This document shows positions 21,982-34,531 of a DNA stretch of 64,000 nt, piece after piece. Positions within the stretch are counted from its first letter, which is position 1; each line of letters opens with the position of its first letter. Source of the DNA: Planococcus sp. ISL-110 (GTDB lineage Bacteria; Bacillota; Bacilli; Bacillales_A; Planococcaceae). A model generated the notes under the pieces. The model saw only the letters and a program-made list of their open reading frames with translations, did no database searches and had not been told where the DNA came from. The position numbers and the translations under genes are program-made. The stretch is taken from assembly GCF_018613575.1 (NCBI RefSeq), contig NZ_JAGGPX010000034.1:1-64000 (forward strand), in the 5' to 3' direction.

Positions 21982-22010
21982 ATTATACAAAAGAAAAAAG
22001 AATTCCGCAA
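21982..22010 (-). promoter_or_regulatory. Proximal S10-operon promoter
   Basis: The minus strand reads TTGCGG (22005-22010), 17 bases, TATAAT (21982-21987). The -10 is perfect. Confidence 0.75.
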
Positions 22011-22046
22011 GTACTTCCACGAAATTCTTTTCAATTCGCTTTTATT

Positions 22047-22074
22047 AGTATAACAGGATATTTTAGAACTTCAA
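22047..22074 (-). promoter_or_regulatory. Distal S10-operon promoter
   Basis: The minus strand reads TTGAAG (22069-22074), 16 bases, TATACT (22047-22052), 65 bases upstream of the proximal promoter. Together they make a tandem pair directly after the antiporter gene. Confidence 0.6.
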
Positions 22075-22105
22075 GCCAGATCGTAATAGTCCGAACATTT
22101 CGAGC

Positions 22106-23428
22106 TTATCCCAGCAACATGGCAGCAACCCATCCGAAAATTACCAAGGGAATATTGTAATGAAGGAAAGTCGGAACGCACGTGTCCCAGATGTGATTGT
22201 GCTGCCCGTCGACATTCAGTCCGGCAGTTGGACCAAGCGTCGAGTCAGAAGCTGGTGATCCAGCGTCGCCCAATGCCCCTGCAGTGCCGATCAAGGCGAT
22301 GATCGCCATTGTCGAGAATTCGAACTCAAGGCTCAGTGGTACGAAGATGGCAGCAATGATCGGAATCGTCGCAAACGATGAGCCGATGCCCATCGTCACA
22401 AACAAGCCTACGATAAGCATCGCCAGTGCCGCAATGCCTTTATTTCCGGCAAACAGTTCGGAGACGCTTTCAACTAGTGGCTCAATAGCTCCTGTCGCCT
22501 GTATGACTGATGCAAAGCCGTTTGCTGTAATCATGACAAAGCCGATGAACGCCATCATGCGCATGCCTTCTGTAAGGACATCGTCAGCTTCGCGCCATTT
22601 CATTGCACCAAAGACGTACAGCACGAGAATACCGGCAAGTGCACCGATGATCATTGAGTCCGTCTGTATTTGGGCAACCAGGGCCGCAATCAATGCCAGG
22701 ATCGTCACGATGACATCTTTTCTAGATGCCGTCTTTTTCAAAGTTCCTTCTATAGTAGAAGTAGTTTTATGATAATCACGCGGCTTACGGTAAGAGATGA
22801 ACACCGCAATGATTAATCCTACCAATAAGCCCGCTACCGGAATTGCCATCGCTTTCGGAATATCCGCCATGTCGATGGTCAAGCCCGCAAGTTCCATCTG
22901 CGTAAAGACAATCTCGTGGAAAATCAAACCAAAGCCATACGGCAATAGAATATAGGGAGCCGTTAGACCGAACGTCAGGACCGCCGCAATCAAGCGGCGG
23001 TCGATCCGCAGTTCATTTAGAATATGCAAAATCGGTGGTACCAATAAAGGAATAAAAGCAATGTGGATCGGAATCAAATTTTGCGAGAAGATAGCCATTG
23101 CCAGCAAGGCAATAATGATAAGGGCTTTCGCCAGGTTTTCCCGTGTCGCCTCCCCATCTTTATTGACCAGCTTCAAGACGCCTGACACAAGTAGTTCCGG
23201 TATTCCAGTACGTGAAATTGCTACGGCAAATCCACCGAGCATCGCGTAGCTGAGCGCAATGGTTGCACCCGCCCCTAAACCGTCTGTAAATGATGTTAAT
23301 GTATCCATAAACGATAATCCACCGCTTAATCCCCCTGCAAGCGCGCCAATCAATAAAGCAAAGACGACGTTCACACGCAATAAGCTCAATACGAGCATGA
23401 CTAAGACAGCGACAACAACTGCATTCAT
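22106..23428 (-). CDS. NhaC/YuiF-family Na+/H+ antiporter-like transporter
   Basis: The 440-residue, very hydrophobic protein has about 11-12 predicted membrane segments and the internally repeated ion-transporter-superfamily layout. It includes a conserved polar segment LGDAGSPASDSTLGPTAGLN near residues 385-405 and IFSQNLIPIHIAFIPLL near 114-130. Family members are annotated as Na+/H+ antiporters, and some probably move amino acids; the substrate here is unknown. It lies after the ilv-leu terminator with its own promoter and operator-like dyad, so it is regulated apart from both neighbours. B. subtilis has no such gene here. Confidence 0.75.
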   Translation of the reverse strand: MNAVVVAVLVMLVLSLLRVNVVFALLIGALAGGLSGGLSFMDTLTSFTDGLGAGATIALSYAMLGGFAVAISRTGIPELLVSGVLKLVNKDGEATRENLAKALIIIALLAMAIFSQNLIPIHIAFIPLLVPPILHILNELRIDRRLIAAVLTFGLTAPYILLPYGFGLIFHEIVFTQMELAGLTIDMADIPKAMAIPVAGLLVGLIIAVFISYRKPRDYHKTTSTIEGTLKKTASRKDVIVTILALIAALVAQIQTDSMIIGALAGILVLYVFGAMKWREADDVLTEGMRMMAFIGFVMITANGFASVIQATGAIEPLVESVSELFAGNKGIAALAMLIVGLFVTMGIGSSFATIPIIAAIFVPLSLEFEFSTMAIIALIGTAGALGDAGSPASDSTLGPTAGLNVDGQHNHIWDTCVPTFLHYNIPLVIFGWVAAMLLG

Positions 23429-23440
23429 AAGTAAACTCTC

Positions 23441-23456
23441 CTTTAGTTTGCTAAAG
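23441..23456 (-). repeat. Small hairpin overlapping the antiporter ribosome site
   Basis: CTTTAG-CAAA-CTAAAG on the minus strand is a perfect 6-bp stem. Its 3' arm includes the first bases of the AAAGGAG Shine-Dalgarno sequence, so it could partly mask translation. Confidence 0.45.
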
Positions 23457-23458
23457 CG

Positions 23459-23503
23459 TTAAAGTACACACTTTAAATTACCAAACCGCGAAATGCTTGT
23501 CAA
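23459..23503 (-). promoter_or_regulatory. Antiporter promoter with overlapping operator-like dyad
   Basis: The minus strand reads TTGACA (23498-23503), 17 bases, TAATTT (23475-23480). A perfect 7-bp dyad TTAAAGT-N4-ACTTTAA (23459-23476) overlaps the downstream edge of the -10, where a repressor would block open-complex formation. The regulator is not encoded nearby. Confidence 0.7.
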
Positions 23504-23540
23504 CAGCCTATTTCTGTTTTTCTTATAGACAAAAAAATCT

Positions 23541-23577
23541 AAAAATAAAGACCCTTTACGGTTTAGGTAAAGGGTCT
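23541..23577 (-). terminator. Terminator of the ilv-leu operon
   Basis: The minus strand reads AGACCCTTTAC, a 7-base loop, GTAAAGGGTCT and TTATTTTT. This perfect 11-bp stem, about 50 bases after leuD, ends the biosynthetic operon. Confidence 0.9.
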
Positions 23578-23629
23578 CCTTATGAAAACAAGCTATTCTG
23601 ACACCAATGGCCTGTTCTCCTCTATTCCT

Positions 23630-24220
23630 TTAAATCTGCTGCTGTTTTTCTTCGTAAGCCGCGATATAAGAATCGTACTGAATTGTCAATGCGATTTCAT
23701 CCCAGCCTTTCAGCAGCATTTCTTTCCAGTATGGATCAATATCAAATTCATAGTGTGTGCCATCCTGGCTCGTGACAGTCTGGTCCTCCAAATTGATGTC
23801 CAACTTGAATTCCTGACGTTGTCCCTTGTCAATCAACTCATTGACTTCCTGACCCTTTAAGCGAATTGGCAAAATGCCATTCTTTACACAGTTATTATAG
23901 AAGATGTCTGCATAGCTGGGAGCGATGACTACGCGGAATCCGTAATCTAAAATCGCCCAAGGAGCATGTTCACGAGAAGAACCGCAGCCGAAATTTTCTT
24001 GTGCGACCAAAATTTCGGAGTCTTTGAATCGGGGGTCATTCAGAACAAAGTCTTCTATTGGTGTCCCATCAGCATGAAAGCGCCAATGATAAAATAAATA
24101 CTTGCCGAATCCCGTCCGTTCAATACGCTTTAGAAACTCTTTTGAGATGATCTGGTCAGTATCTACGTTTTTGCGTTCGAGCGGAGTCAAAACGCTTGAG
24201 ATTTTATTGATCGGTTTCAT
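23630..24220 (-). CDS. leuD: 3-isopropylmalate dehydratase small subunit
   Basis: LeuD pairs with LeuC to isomerise 2-isopropylmalate to 3-isopropylmalate in leucine synthesis. The 196 residues contain the swivel-domain signature FGCGSSREHAPWAI near 74 and the YADIFYNNCVKNGILP segment near 100. Last gene of the operon, 25 bases after leuC. Confidence 0.96.
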   Translation of the reverse strand: MKPINKISSVLTPLERKNVDTDQIISKEFLKRIERTGFGKYLFYHWRFHADGTPIEDFVLNDPRFKDSEILVAQENFGCGSSREHAPWAILDYGFRVVIAPSYADIFYNNCVKNGILPIRLKGQEVNELIDKGQRQEFKLDINLEDQTVTSQDGTHYEFDIDPYWKEMLLKGWDEIALTIQYDSYIAAYEEKQQQI

Positions 24221-24245
24221 CGTTTGGCCTCCTCATTTCTGCCTG

Positions 24246-25664
24246 TCATGCTGATGGTAAGGGCTCTTTCATATAATTGCGGACATCAGTTAGATGGCCT
24301 TCAATCGCAGCCGCTGCTGCCATTACAGGGCTCACCAGATGCGTCATCGATCCCGCTCCTTGACGCCCTTCGAAATTCCGATTGGAAGTTGAAGCACAGC
24401 GTTCACCGGCAGGCACCGAATCTTCATTCATCGCCAGGCACATGCTGCATCCTGTTTCGCGCCATTCGAATCCAGCTTCAAGAAATACCTTATCCAATCC
24501 TTCCTGTTCTGCTGCACGTTTTACCGTTTCAGATCCAGGTACGACAATGGCCGTTACGGACGGATGCACTTTTTTACCTTTGATGATTTCACTGGCCGCA
24601 CGCAAATCGCCAAGACGGGCATTTGTACAGGAGCCGATAAAGACATGCTGAATATCAATCGAAGAAAGTGGTGTTCCTTCTTCCAGGTGCATATAAGTTA
24701 AAGCTTGCTGCAAAGCGTCTTTATCCGACTGTTTATCATAATCGACTGCAGATGGAACGCGTTCTGCAATGCCTGAACCCATCGAAGGGTTGGTGCCCCA
24801 TGTGACGAATGGAGAAATTTCATCTGCGTGAATCGTCACTGACGCATCATACTGTGCGCCTTCGTCTGTTGCAAGAGCCAACCAACGGGCAGCTTCTTTT
24901 TCAAACGCTTCGCCTTCAGGTACATTTCTGCGCCCTCTCAAGTATTCCACCGTCGTTCTATCAGGACTGATCAGCCCTGCGCGTGCACCGGCTTCAATCG
25001 ACATATTGCATATGGTCATGCGTTCTTCCATCGATAACCCACGGATGGCTTCACCTGTATACTCCATAATATGCCCAGTTCCCATATCGATGCCGAATTT
25101 CGAAATAATGGCCAGGATGGCATCTTTGGAAGAAACGCCAAAGCCCAGCTTGCCGTCAATTCGCACTTCCATGGTTTTCGGCTTTGACTGCCACAACGTT
25201 TGTGTAGAAAGAACGTGCTCCACTTCACTGGTACCAATACCGAAAGCCAAAGCGCCGAAAGCACCGTGCGTTGAAGTATGGCTGTCGCCGCAGACAATGG
25301 TCTTGCCGGGTTGCGTCAAGCCCAGTTCCGGTCCAATGACATGGACAATTCCTTGGTCTGGATGGTTGATTCCCGCAAGCGGAACACCAAACTCATCACA
25401 GTTATCCTGCAAGGTTTTAATTTGTTTCCGCGAAATGGGATCTGTAATCGTTTCACGGTTTCGTGTCGGAACGTTGTGATCCATGGTTGCAAAACAAAGA
25501 TCCGGCCGGCGAACTTTGCGTCCGTTCAACCGAAGCCCTTCAAAAGCTTGTGGGGATGTCACCTCATGCAATAAATGAAGGTCGATATATAGCAGATCCG
25601 GCTTGCCTTGCTCTTCAAAGACGATATGTTGTTCCCAAATTTTCTCTATAATTGTTTTTGCCAT
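24246..25664 (-). CDS. leuC: 3-isopropylmalate dehydratase large subunit
   Basis: LeuC is the 4Fe-4S aconitase-family subunit. The ATG at 25662-25664, with AAGGAG 8 bases upstream, gives 472 residues. The cluster ligands are visible as GSCTNAR near 350 and GCSMC near 410; [13 protein letters not shown] near 130 is the family signature. It lies 18 bases after leuB. Confidence 0.96.
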   Translation of the reverse strand: MAKTIIEKIWEQHIVFEEQGKPDLLYIDLHLLHEVTSPQAFEGLRLNGRKVRRPDLCFATMDHNVPTRNRETITDPISRKQIKTLQDNCDEFGVPLAGINHPDQGIVHVIGPELGLTQPGKTIVCGDSHTSTHGAFGALAFGIGTSEVEHVLSTQTLWQSKPKTMEVRIDGKLGFGVSSKDAILAIISKFGIDMGTGHIMEYTGEAIRGLSMEERMTICNMSIEAGARAGLISPDRTTVEYLRGRRNVPEGEAFEKEAARWLALATDEGAQYDASVTIHADEISPFVTWGTNPSMGSGIAERVPSAVDYDKQSDKDALQQALTYMHLEEGTPLSSIDIQHVFIGSCTNARLGDLRAASEIIKGKKVHPSVTAIVVPGSETVKRAAEQEGLDKVFLEAGFEWRETGCSMCLAMNEDSVPAGERCASTSNRNFEGRQGAGSMTHLVSPVMAAAAAIEGHLTDVRNYMKEPLPSA

Positions 25665-25682
25665 GCGAACTGCTCCTTTCAC

Positions 25683-26783
25683 TTACACATAAGAATACAT
25701 GATATGTTCTGATACAAATTCTCTTTCCAACTCTTCCACAACTTTCGTTACGAATCGATCGGTTGAAACTACGCGTTTCCCTTCTCCGGCCAGATCTCCT
25801 GTGCAATAGCCATCTTCCAGGACGCCCATTACAGCTTTTTCAATAGCTGCAGCTTCCGTATGAAGACCGAATGAATGCTTAAGCATCATAGCAGCTGACA
25901 AGATGGCAGCAGATGGATTCGCTTTGTTTTGTCCTGCGATATCCGGGGCTGAGCCGTGTACGGGTTCGTAAAGGCCAAAGCCGTCTGAACGGATGCTTGC
26001 AGATGGCAGCATGCCAAGTGAACCGGTGATGACTGAAGCTTCGTCGCTCAGGATGTCACCGAACATATTTTCCGTTACTATAACATCGAAAGAACGTGGA
26101 TCGGTAATTAGCTTCATTGCCGCTGAATCAACCAGCATATGCTCCACTTCGATATCCGGATACGCTTTTCTGCGTTCTTCCACAACTTCACGCCATAGTT
26201 TGCTAGTTTCCAATACATTGGCTTTATCGACCGAAGTCACCTTGCCTTTACGTGTACGGGCGATTTCAAACGCTTGATTGACGATGCGCTCGATTTCCTC
26301 TCTCGTATAAACCAAGGTATCTACTGCCGATTTTTCCGACCGGCGTTTCGGCTCTCCGAAATACAACCCGCTCGTTAATTCGCGGACAATGACCATATCC
26401 ACTTCTTTCGCCACTTCTTCTTTTAAAGGAGAAGATCCCAGCAATGCTGGCACCGCTTTGACCGGACGGATATTGGCGAACAAATCGAAATGTTTCCGGA
26501 TGTTTAAAAGCCCTTTCTCCGGACGCAAGTGAGCAGGGTTACTATCCCATTTCGTTCCCCCGACCGCACCGAGGAGAATCGCGTCGCTCGCGTCGCAAAC
26601 ATCAATGGTTTGCTGAGGCAGCGGGTTGTCAAATTGATCAACCGCCGTGCCCCCGATTGCCGCGTGCTTTAAATGAAAAGTATGTCCATAACGCATTGCG
26701 ATGGATTGAAGTACTTTTACCGCTGCATCTGTTACTTCTGGTCCGATTCCGTCTCCTGGCAATACCGCTATTGTTTTTTTCAT
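25683..26783 (-). CDS. leuB: 3-isopropylmalate dehydrogenase
   Basis: LeuB oxidatively decarboxylates 3-isopropylmalate with NAD+. The 366 residues open IAVLPGDGIGPEV and carry the metal-site signature NMFGDILSDEASV near 240 and the NAD loop GLYEPVHGSAPDIAGQ near 275. It follows leuA by 32 bases. Confidence 0.97.
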   Translation of the reverse strand: MKKTIAVLPGDGIGPEVTDAAVKVLQSIAMRYGHTFHLKHAAIGGTAVDQFDNPLPQQTIDVCDASDAILLGAVGGTKWDSNPAHLRPEKGLLNIRKHFDLFANIRPVKAVPALLGSSPLKEEVAKEVDMVIVRELTSGLYFGEPKRRSEKSAVDTLVYTREEIERIVNQAFEIARTRKGKVTSVDKANVLETSKLWREVVEERRKAYPDIEVEHMLVDSAAMKLITDPRSFDVIVTENMFGDILSDEASVITGSLGMLPSASIRSDGFGLYEPVHGSAPDIAGQNKANPSAAILSAAMMLKHSFGLHTEAAAIEKAVMGVLEDGYCTGDLAGEGKRVVSTDRFVTKVVEELEREFVSEHIMYSYV

Positions 26784-26815
26784 TTTGAATTCCTCCTCTT
26801 TCGATCTGTTCTTTC

Positions 26816-29915
<3,100 letters not shown>

Positions 29916-29919
<4 letters not shown>

Positions 29920-31643
29920 TCGCCTTTCACTCCGATCATTTCATTCAAGCCCTTGCCAGGCGCAACCATCGGATAAACAGATTCTAGCTGTACCACTCGG
30001 CAATCTATCAAGACTGGCTCGTCTGAATTAAGTGCTTCCGCAAAAACCGCTTCTGCTTCTTCCATCGTTTCTACTTTATAGCCTTTGATGTCATAAGCTC
30101 CAGCCAACTTCACAAAATCAGGTTGAACAGGAATCAACGACTGGGAATAACGCCCTTCGTAAAATGTTTCCTGCCACTGCCTTACCATTCCTAAACTTTG
30201 ATTGTTTAAGATGACAACCTTCACCGGAAGCCGCAGCTCCTGGAGCAAAGACAATTCCTGCAAGGTCATTTGAAAACCAGCATCCCCAACAATGGAGATG
30301 ACCAGCTCATCGGGTTTTGCCAGTTGCGCACCGATAGCTGCAGGGAAACCAAAGCCCATTGTCCCGAGGCCGCCTGATGTTACCCAACTATGCGGATTAT
30401 TAAAGCGGTAATATTGAGCCGCCCACATCTGATGCTGGCCCACATCAGTCGTCACCACTGCATTTCCTTCCGTCAAACGATGAATCAATTCAACCGCCTG
30501 CTGCGGAAGAATACCTTCACGGCCCTTTAGATGATACTGAAGTGGATATTCAGTCTTATCACCCGTTAACTTCGCTAGCCATTCAGTGGTATCCGGGCTT
30601 TCAAACGATTGATTCAGCAATTGAAGCAGCGCTTCTTTGGCATCTGCTACAATCGGGATTGCCGTCGGAACGTTTTTGCCGATTTCTGCTGGATCGATGT
30701 CGATATGGATCACTTGTGCATTTGGTGCAAAGTGAGCGAGATTTCCAGTCAATCGGTCATCGAAGCGGGCACCGATGTTCAGGAGCACGTCACAATCACA
30801 AATTGCGGTATTGGCTGTATAGGTCCCGTGCATCCCGGCCATTCCAAGGAACAGTTCATGCTCGCCAGCAATGCTGCCTAATCCCAACAGTGTATTGGTG
30901 ATCGGAATTTGGTGTTGTTCCGAAAAAGCTTTCAGCTCATCTGTCGCTTTAGCAGCAAGTATTCCGGCTCCCGCTAAGATCAATGGCTTTTTCGCCTGTG
31001 ATAACAGTTGAGCAGCTTTTTGAATCTGTAGGAAATTCGGATTTGTTGTTGGCTGATAACCTGGCAAATGAACTGCCTCTTCTTCTTTATTGGATAAGAA
31101 TAATTCAGTTGCAATGTTTTTCGGTATGTCGACCAGAACCGGTCCCGGACGTCCAGTAGAGGCGATATAGAATGCCTCTTTTATGATTCTTGGCAAATCT
31201 GCCACTTTTTTCACTTGATAATTATGTTTCGTAATCGGTTGTGTAATGCCGATGATATCCGCTTCTTGGAAAGCATCAGTTCCGATTACCGAAGTTGCTA
31301 CCTGACCTGTAAAGATGACCAGCGGCAAGGAATCCAGCATGGCATCTGCTATTCCTGTCACTAAGTTTGTCGCACCAGGACCGGATGTAGCAAGCACAAC
31401 CCCGGGTTTACCGGATACTCTTGCATATCCCTCTGCTGCATGGATAGCACCTTGCTCATGTCTGGCCAATATATGGCGTATTGGATTTTTGTGCAAGGCA
31501 TCATAAATTGGCAGCACCGCGCCTCCTGGATATCCAAAAATGATTTCTACACCTTGGCTTTTCAAAGATTGAATCAGTACGTCTGCACCACTGCCTGTTA
31601 GCTGCTGTTTAACTTCTTCTCTAACCTGTACGTTTACTCCCAA
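29916..31643 (-). CDS. ilvB: Acetolactate synthase large subunit
   Basis: This TPP enzyme makes acetolactate or acetohydroxybutyrate. The 575 residues show [10 protein letters not shown] with the [14 protein letters not shown] glutamate near the N terminus, and the TPP-binding motif [13 protein letters not shown] to ILNNQSLGM near 455-485. The start is TTG at 31641-31643 with AAGGAGG 8 bases upstream. First gene after the T-box leader. Confidence 0.96.
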
Positions 31644-31671
31644 TCCTTCCGCCTCCTTTTCTCAGTCTCTG

Positions 31672-31965
31672 GTGGAATAAAAACAAAAAAGCTTTTCCAT
31701 CCCTACACAAAGAAACATGTTCTTCGCATAGGGATGAAAAAGCTTCATGGTACCACCCTAGTTCACTGCGCAACCGCAGCCTCATGGACAAGCAATGCTT
31801 ATCCGTTGTTAACGATGCCTTCTAACTTGCAAGTCACCGGGACTACCTAAACAGCCGTAGCTTTTCAGCAATCCACTCAGAGGGGATGTCGCAAATGGTT
31901 GTATTACCGGCTTCCACCTATACCGACTCTCTGTGAATACAGTGTCCATTTACTTTAACCTCGTC
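31672..31965 (-). ncRNA. T-box riboswitch leader of ilvB operon, apparent isoleucine specifier
   Basis: The leader has the T-box sequence AGGGTGGTACCATG (complement of 31746-31759), a long terminator stem ending GCTTTTTTGTTTTT (31681-31745), and a stem I with GGTGGAAGCC and CTCTGAGTGG blocks. In the specifier loop the triplet nine bases before the conserved GAG is ATC (31885-31887), an Ile codon. The same rule gives TGC (Cys) in the cysE leader of this window, which supports the reading. Uncharged tRNA-Ile should favour the antiterminator and turn on ilvBNC-leuABCD. Confidence 0.85.
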
Positions 31966-32003
31966 ATTGAGTTGAACTAATATTTGATTGAGATGATTCT
32001 TTT

Positions 32004-32903
32004 TTATACTACATTTAAATGATCGGTATAGACTTTCACGCCATCATTCTGGACAAGTTCTCTGAATGATTCAAGTAGGTCGTTCGTAACCGGTCCTGGT
32101 TTTCCTTCACCAATCACTCGGCCATCCACTTTTACTACTGCAATTACTTCTGCTGCCGTTCCTGTCAAGAATACTTCATCTGCTACATAAACATCGTGTC
32201 TTGTGAAAACAGCTTCCTGGATGTCATAGCCTTTTTCAGCAGCCACATCCATGATTGCATTCCGTGTAATTCCTTCAAGTGCTCCTACGTAACCTGGAGG
32301 TGTCAGCAACTTATTTTTACGGACAATGAAAATGTTGTCCGCAGACCCTTCAGCTACGTACCCTTGATCATTCAGCATAAGCGCTTCAGAAACACCTGCC
32401 AGATGAGCTTCAAGCTTTACTAAGATATTGTTCATATAGTTCAATGATTTAACTTTTGGGCTTAGCACGTCCGAACGGCTTCTTCGTGTAGCAACCGAGA
32501 CAATTTCAATTCCCGTTTCATACATCGCTTTAGGGAAGAGAGATAGAGGTTCGGCTATTACAATCACGCTCGGACTAGAACAGCTGTAAGGATCTAATCC
32601 TAAGTTTCCGACCCCTCGTGAAACGATGAGGCGAATATAGGCATCCTTAAACTTATTTTCTCTCAAGGTTTGGACAACAATTTGAGTCATCTCATCAAAA
32701 GTGTGTGGTATCTCGAGCATCACAGATTTTGCTGAATCGTAAAGCCGCTCTAAATGTTCTTCCAGCCGAAAGACGTTTCCATTATAAGAACGGATTCCTT
32801 CGAATACACCATCACCGTATAAAAAACCGTGATCGTAAACTGAAATTTTAGCGTCTTCTTTTTTAACGAATTCACCATTTAAATAAATTACTTGTTCGCT
32901 CAT
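32004..32903 (-). CDS. ilvE: Branched-chain amino acid aminotransferase
   Basis: IlvE performs the last step of valine, leucine and isoleucine synthesis. The 299-residue fold-type IV PLP enzyme has SLNYMNNILVKLEA near 160 containing the PLP lysine context and EGSADNIFIV near 190. The ATG at 32901-32903 follows GAAGTGG; the 36 upstream codons lie in the leader. It has its own promoter and lies upstream of the T-box, so that switch does not gate it. No terminator is seen before the T-box. Confidence 0.94.
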   Translation of the reverse strand: MSEQVIYLNGEFVKKEDAKISVYDHGFLYGDGVFEGIRSYNGNVFRLEEHLERLYDSAKSVMLEIPHTFDEMTQIVVQTLRENKFKDAYIRLIVSRGVGNLGLDPYSCSSPSVIVIAEPLSLFPKAMYETGIEIVSVATRRSRSDVLSPKVKSLNYMNNILVKLEAHLAGVSEALMLNDQGYVAEGSADNIFIVRKNKLLTPPGYVGALEGITRNAIMDVAAEKGYDIQEAVFTRHDVYVADEVFLTGTAAEVIAVVKVDGRVIGEGKPGPVTNDLLESFRELVQNDGVKVYTDHLNVV

Positions 32904-32978
32904 GATGTCCACTTCTTTCTCAAAAGTTTTATAATATGCAATATATCGAATTTCGTTTGTGTCTTGTAAATTGTTGCT

Positions 32979-33007
32979 ATCATATCGTCTATTTTGAAGC
33001 GTGTCAA
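32979..33007 (-). promoter_or_regulatory. Promoter of ilvE (and possibly the whole ilv-leu operon)
   Basis: The minus strand reads TTGACA (33002-33007), 17 bases, TATGAT (32979-32984), 76 bases before the ilvE ATG. The rest of the 327-base ilvE-tuf gap holds the tuf terminator and an AT-rich stretch (33008-33170) with two AATATTC motifs, but no gene. Confidence 0.85.
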
Positions 33008-33171
33008 TCAACTTCTTAGTGATTTTTCATAAATTTCGAATATTCATAAACTATGTATCCGTTTTCATTGTTGCTGGCACTGGTTTTGAAAGATTTTTTA
33101 AAAAGTTTGAATATTTTATGAACGAAGATAAAATTAATGGTAATCAGGTGCTTTTCTCTTTGCTACTATGC

Positions 33172-33213
33172 AAAAAAAGACCCTGTCTCATTTAATGAGA
33201 CAGGGTCTTAAAT
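33172..33213 (-). terminator. Terminator after tuf
   Basis: The minus strand reads AAGACCCTGTCTCATT, a short loop, AATGAGACAGGGTCTT and TTTTT. It is a perfect strong hairpin that ends the str operon ahead of the inserted ilv-leu block. Confidence 0.92.
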
Positions 33214-33230
33214 CAACAACTCAGCAGTTA

Positions 33231-34418
33231 TTACTTAGTGATTGTAGCAACAACGCCAGCGCCTACAGTACGTCCACCCTCACGGATAGAGAACTTAGTT
33301 CCTTCTTCAAGTGCGATAGGAGAGATTAGAGAAACGATCATTTCGATGTTATCTCCAGGCATAACCATTTCTACACCTTCAGGAAGGTTACAAACACCAG
33401 TTACATCAGTTGTACGGAAGTAGAACTGCGGACGGTAGTTTGTGAAGAATGGAGTGTGACGTCCACCCTCTTCTTTTGAAAGAACGTAAACTTCAGCTTT
33501 GAACTCAGTGTGTGGAGTAATTGTGCCTGGTTTAGCCAATACTTGTCCACGTTGTACGTCATCACGAGAAACCCCACGAAGAAGTGCACCGATGTTGTCG
33601 CCAGCTTCAGCATAGTCAAGCAATTTACGGAACATTTCTACACCTGTTACAGTTGTAGATTTTGGCTCTTCAGTAAGACCGATGATATCAACGTTATCAC
33701 CGATTTTGATTTTGCCGCGTTCAACACGTCCAGTAGCAACCGTACCACGGCCAGTGATTGAGAATACATCCTCAACAGGCATCATGAATGGCTTATCAGT
33801 GTCACGTGGTGGAGTAGGGATATACTCATCAACCGCGTTCATCAATTCAACGATTTTATCTTCCCATTCTGCTTCTCCTTCAAGAGCTTTAAGAGCAGAA
33901 CCTTTGATGACAGGAATGTCATCGCCAGGGAAGTCATATTCAGAAAGAAGGTCACGGACTTCCATTTCAACTAGTTCAAGAAGTTCTTCGTCATCTACCA
34001 TGTCGCATTTGTTCATGAATACAACTAGGTAAGGAACGCCAACTTGACGTGAAAGAAGAATGTGCTCACGAGTTTGTGGCATTGGGCCATCAGCAGCAGA
34101 TACTACTAGGATCCCGCCGTCCATTTGAGCAGCACCAGTGATCATGTTTTTAACATAATCGGCGTGTCCAGGGCAGTCAACGTGTGCATAGTGGCGAGTT
34201 TCAGTTTCATACTCAACGTGTGAAGTATTGATAGTGATACCGCGCTCTTTTTCTTCAGGTGCGTTATCAATTTGAGCGTAAGAACGAGCTTCCCCGCCTG
34301 ATTTTTTAGCAAGTACTGTAGCAATTGCTGCAGTCAAAGTTGTTTTACCATGGTCAACGTGACCAATTGTACCAATATTCGCGTGCGTTTTAGAACGATC
34401 AAATTTAGCTTTTCCCAT
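33231..34418 (-). CDS. tuf: Translation elongation factor Tu
   Basis: EF-Tu carries aminoacyl-tRNA to the ribosome. The 395-residue GTPase has GHVDHGKT near 19, [12 protein letters not shown] near 81 and NKCD near 136, then two beta-barrel domains. It follows fusA with its own promoter in the 113-base gap, and ends at the strong terminator at 33172-33213. Confidence 0.98.
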   Translation of the reverse strand: MGKAKFDRSKTHANIGTIGHVDHGKTTLTAAIATVLAKKSGGEARSYAQIDNAPEEKERGITINTSHVEYETETRHYAHVDCPGHADYVKNMITGAAQMDGGILVVSAADGPMPQTREHILLSRQVGVPYLVVFMNKCDMVDDEELLELVEMEVRDLLSEYDFPGDDIPVIKGSALKALEGEAEWEDKIVELMNAVDEYIPTPPRDTDKPFMMPVEDVFSITGRGTVATGRVERGKIKIGDNVDIIGLTEEPKSTTVTGVEMFRKLLDYAEAGDNIGALLRGVSRDDVQRGQVLAKPGTITPHTEFKAEVYVLSKEEGGRHTPFFTNYRPQFYFRTTDVTGVCNLPEGVEMVMPGDNIEMIVSLISPIALEEGTKFSIREGGRTVGAGVVATITK

Positions 34419-34466
34419 TAAAAAATCCTCCTCAAAATGTAAGTGAATGTTTGTTTGAAGTGCTGA

Positions 34467-34486
34467 AATAATAGGGCCCTATTATT
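34467..34486. repeat. 20-bp perfect palindrome in the tuf leader
   Basis: AATAATAGGGCCCTATTATT lies between the tuf promoter and its ribosome site. In RNA it can fold into a hairpin in the untranslated leader; in DNA it is a symmetric site. Its role is unknown. Confidence 0.7.
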
Positions 34487-34502
34487 CCAGACATACAAAC
34501 TA

Positions 34503-34531
34503 TTTATACTTTATTAAAGATCAAAATTCAA
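34503..34531 (-). promoter_or_regulatory. Promoter of tuf
   Basis: The minus strand reads TTGAAT (34526-34531), 17 bases, TATAAA (34503-34508), directly against the fusA stop. It would add tuf transcripts over the rest of the str operon. Confidence 0.7.

Noticed and set aside
22197-22772. A 191-codon plus-strand frame opposite the antiporter gene
   Set aside because: It is antisense to a well-supported membrane protein, has composition typical of a shadow frame and no credible ribosome site.
25006-25479. A 157-codon plus-strand frame inside leuC
   Set aside because: It is a shadow of the leuC codon pattern, with no start signal or recognisable family.
31878-31884. CTC within the ilvB T-box stem I as a leucine specifier
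   Set aside because: It lies too close to the conserved GAG; the spacing seen in the Cys leader in this window favours ATC.
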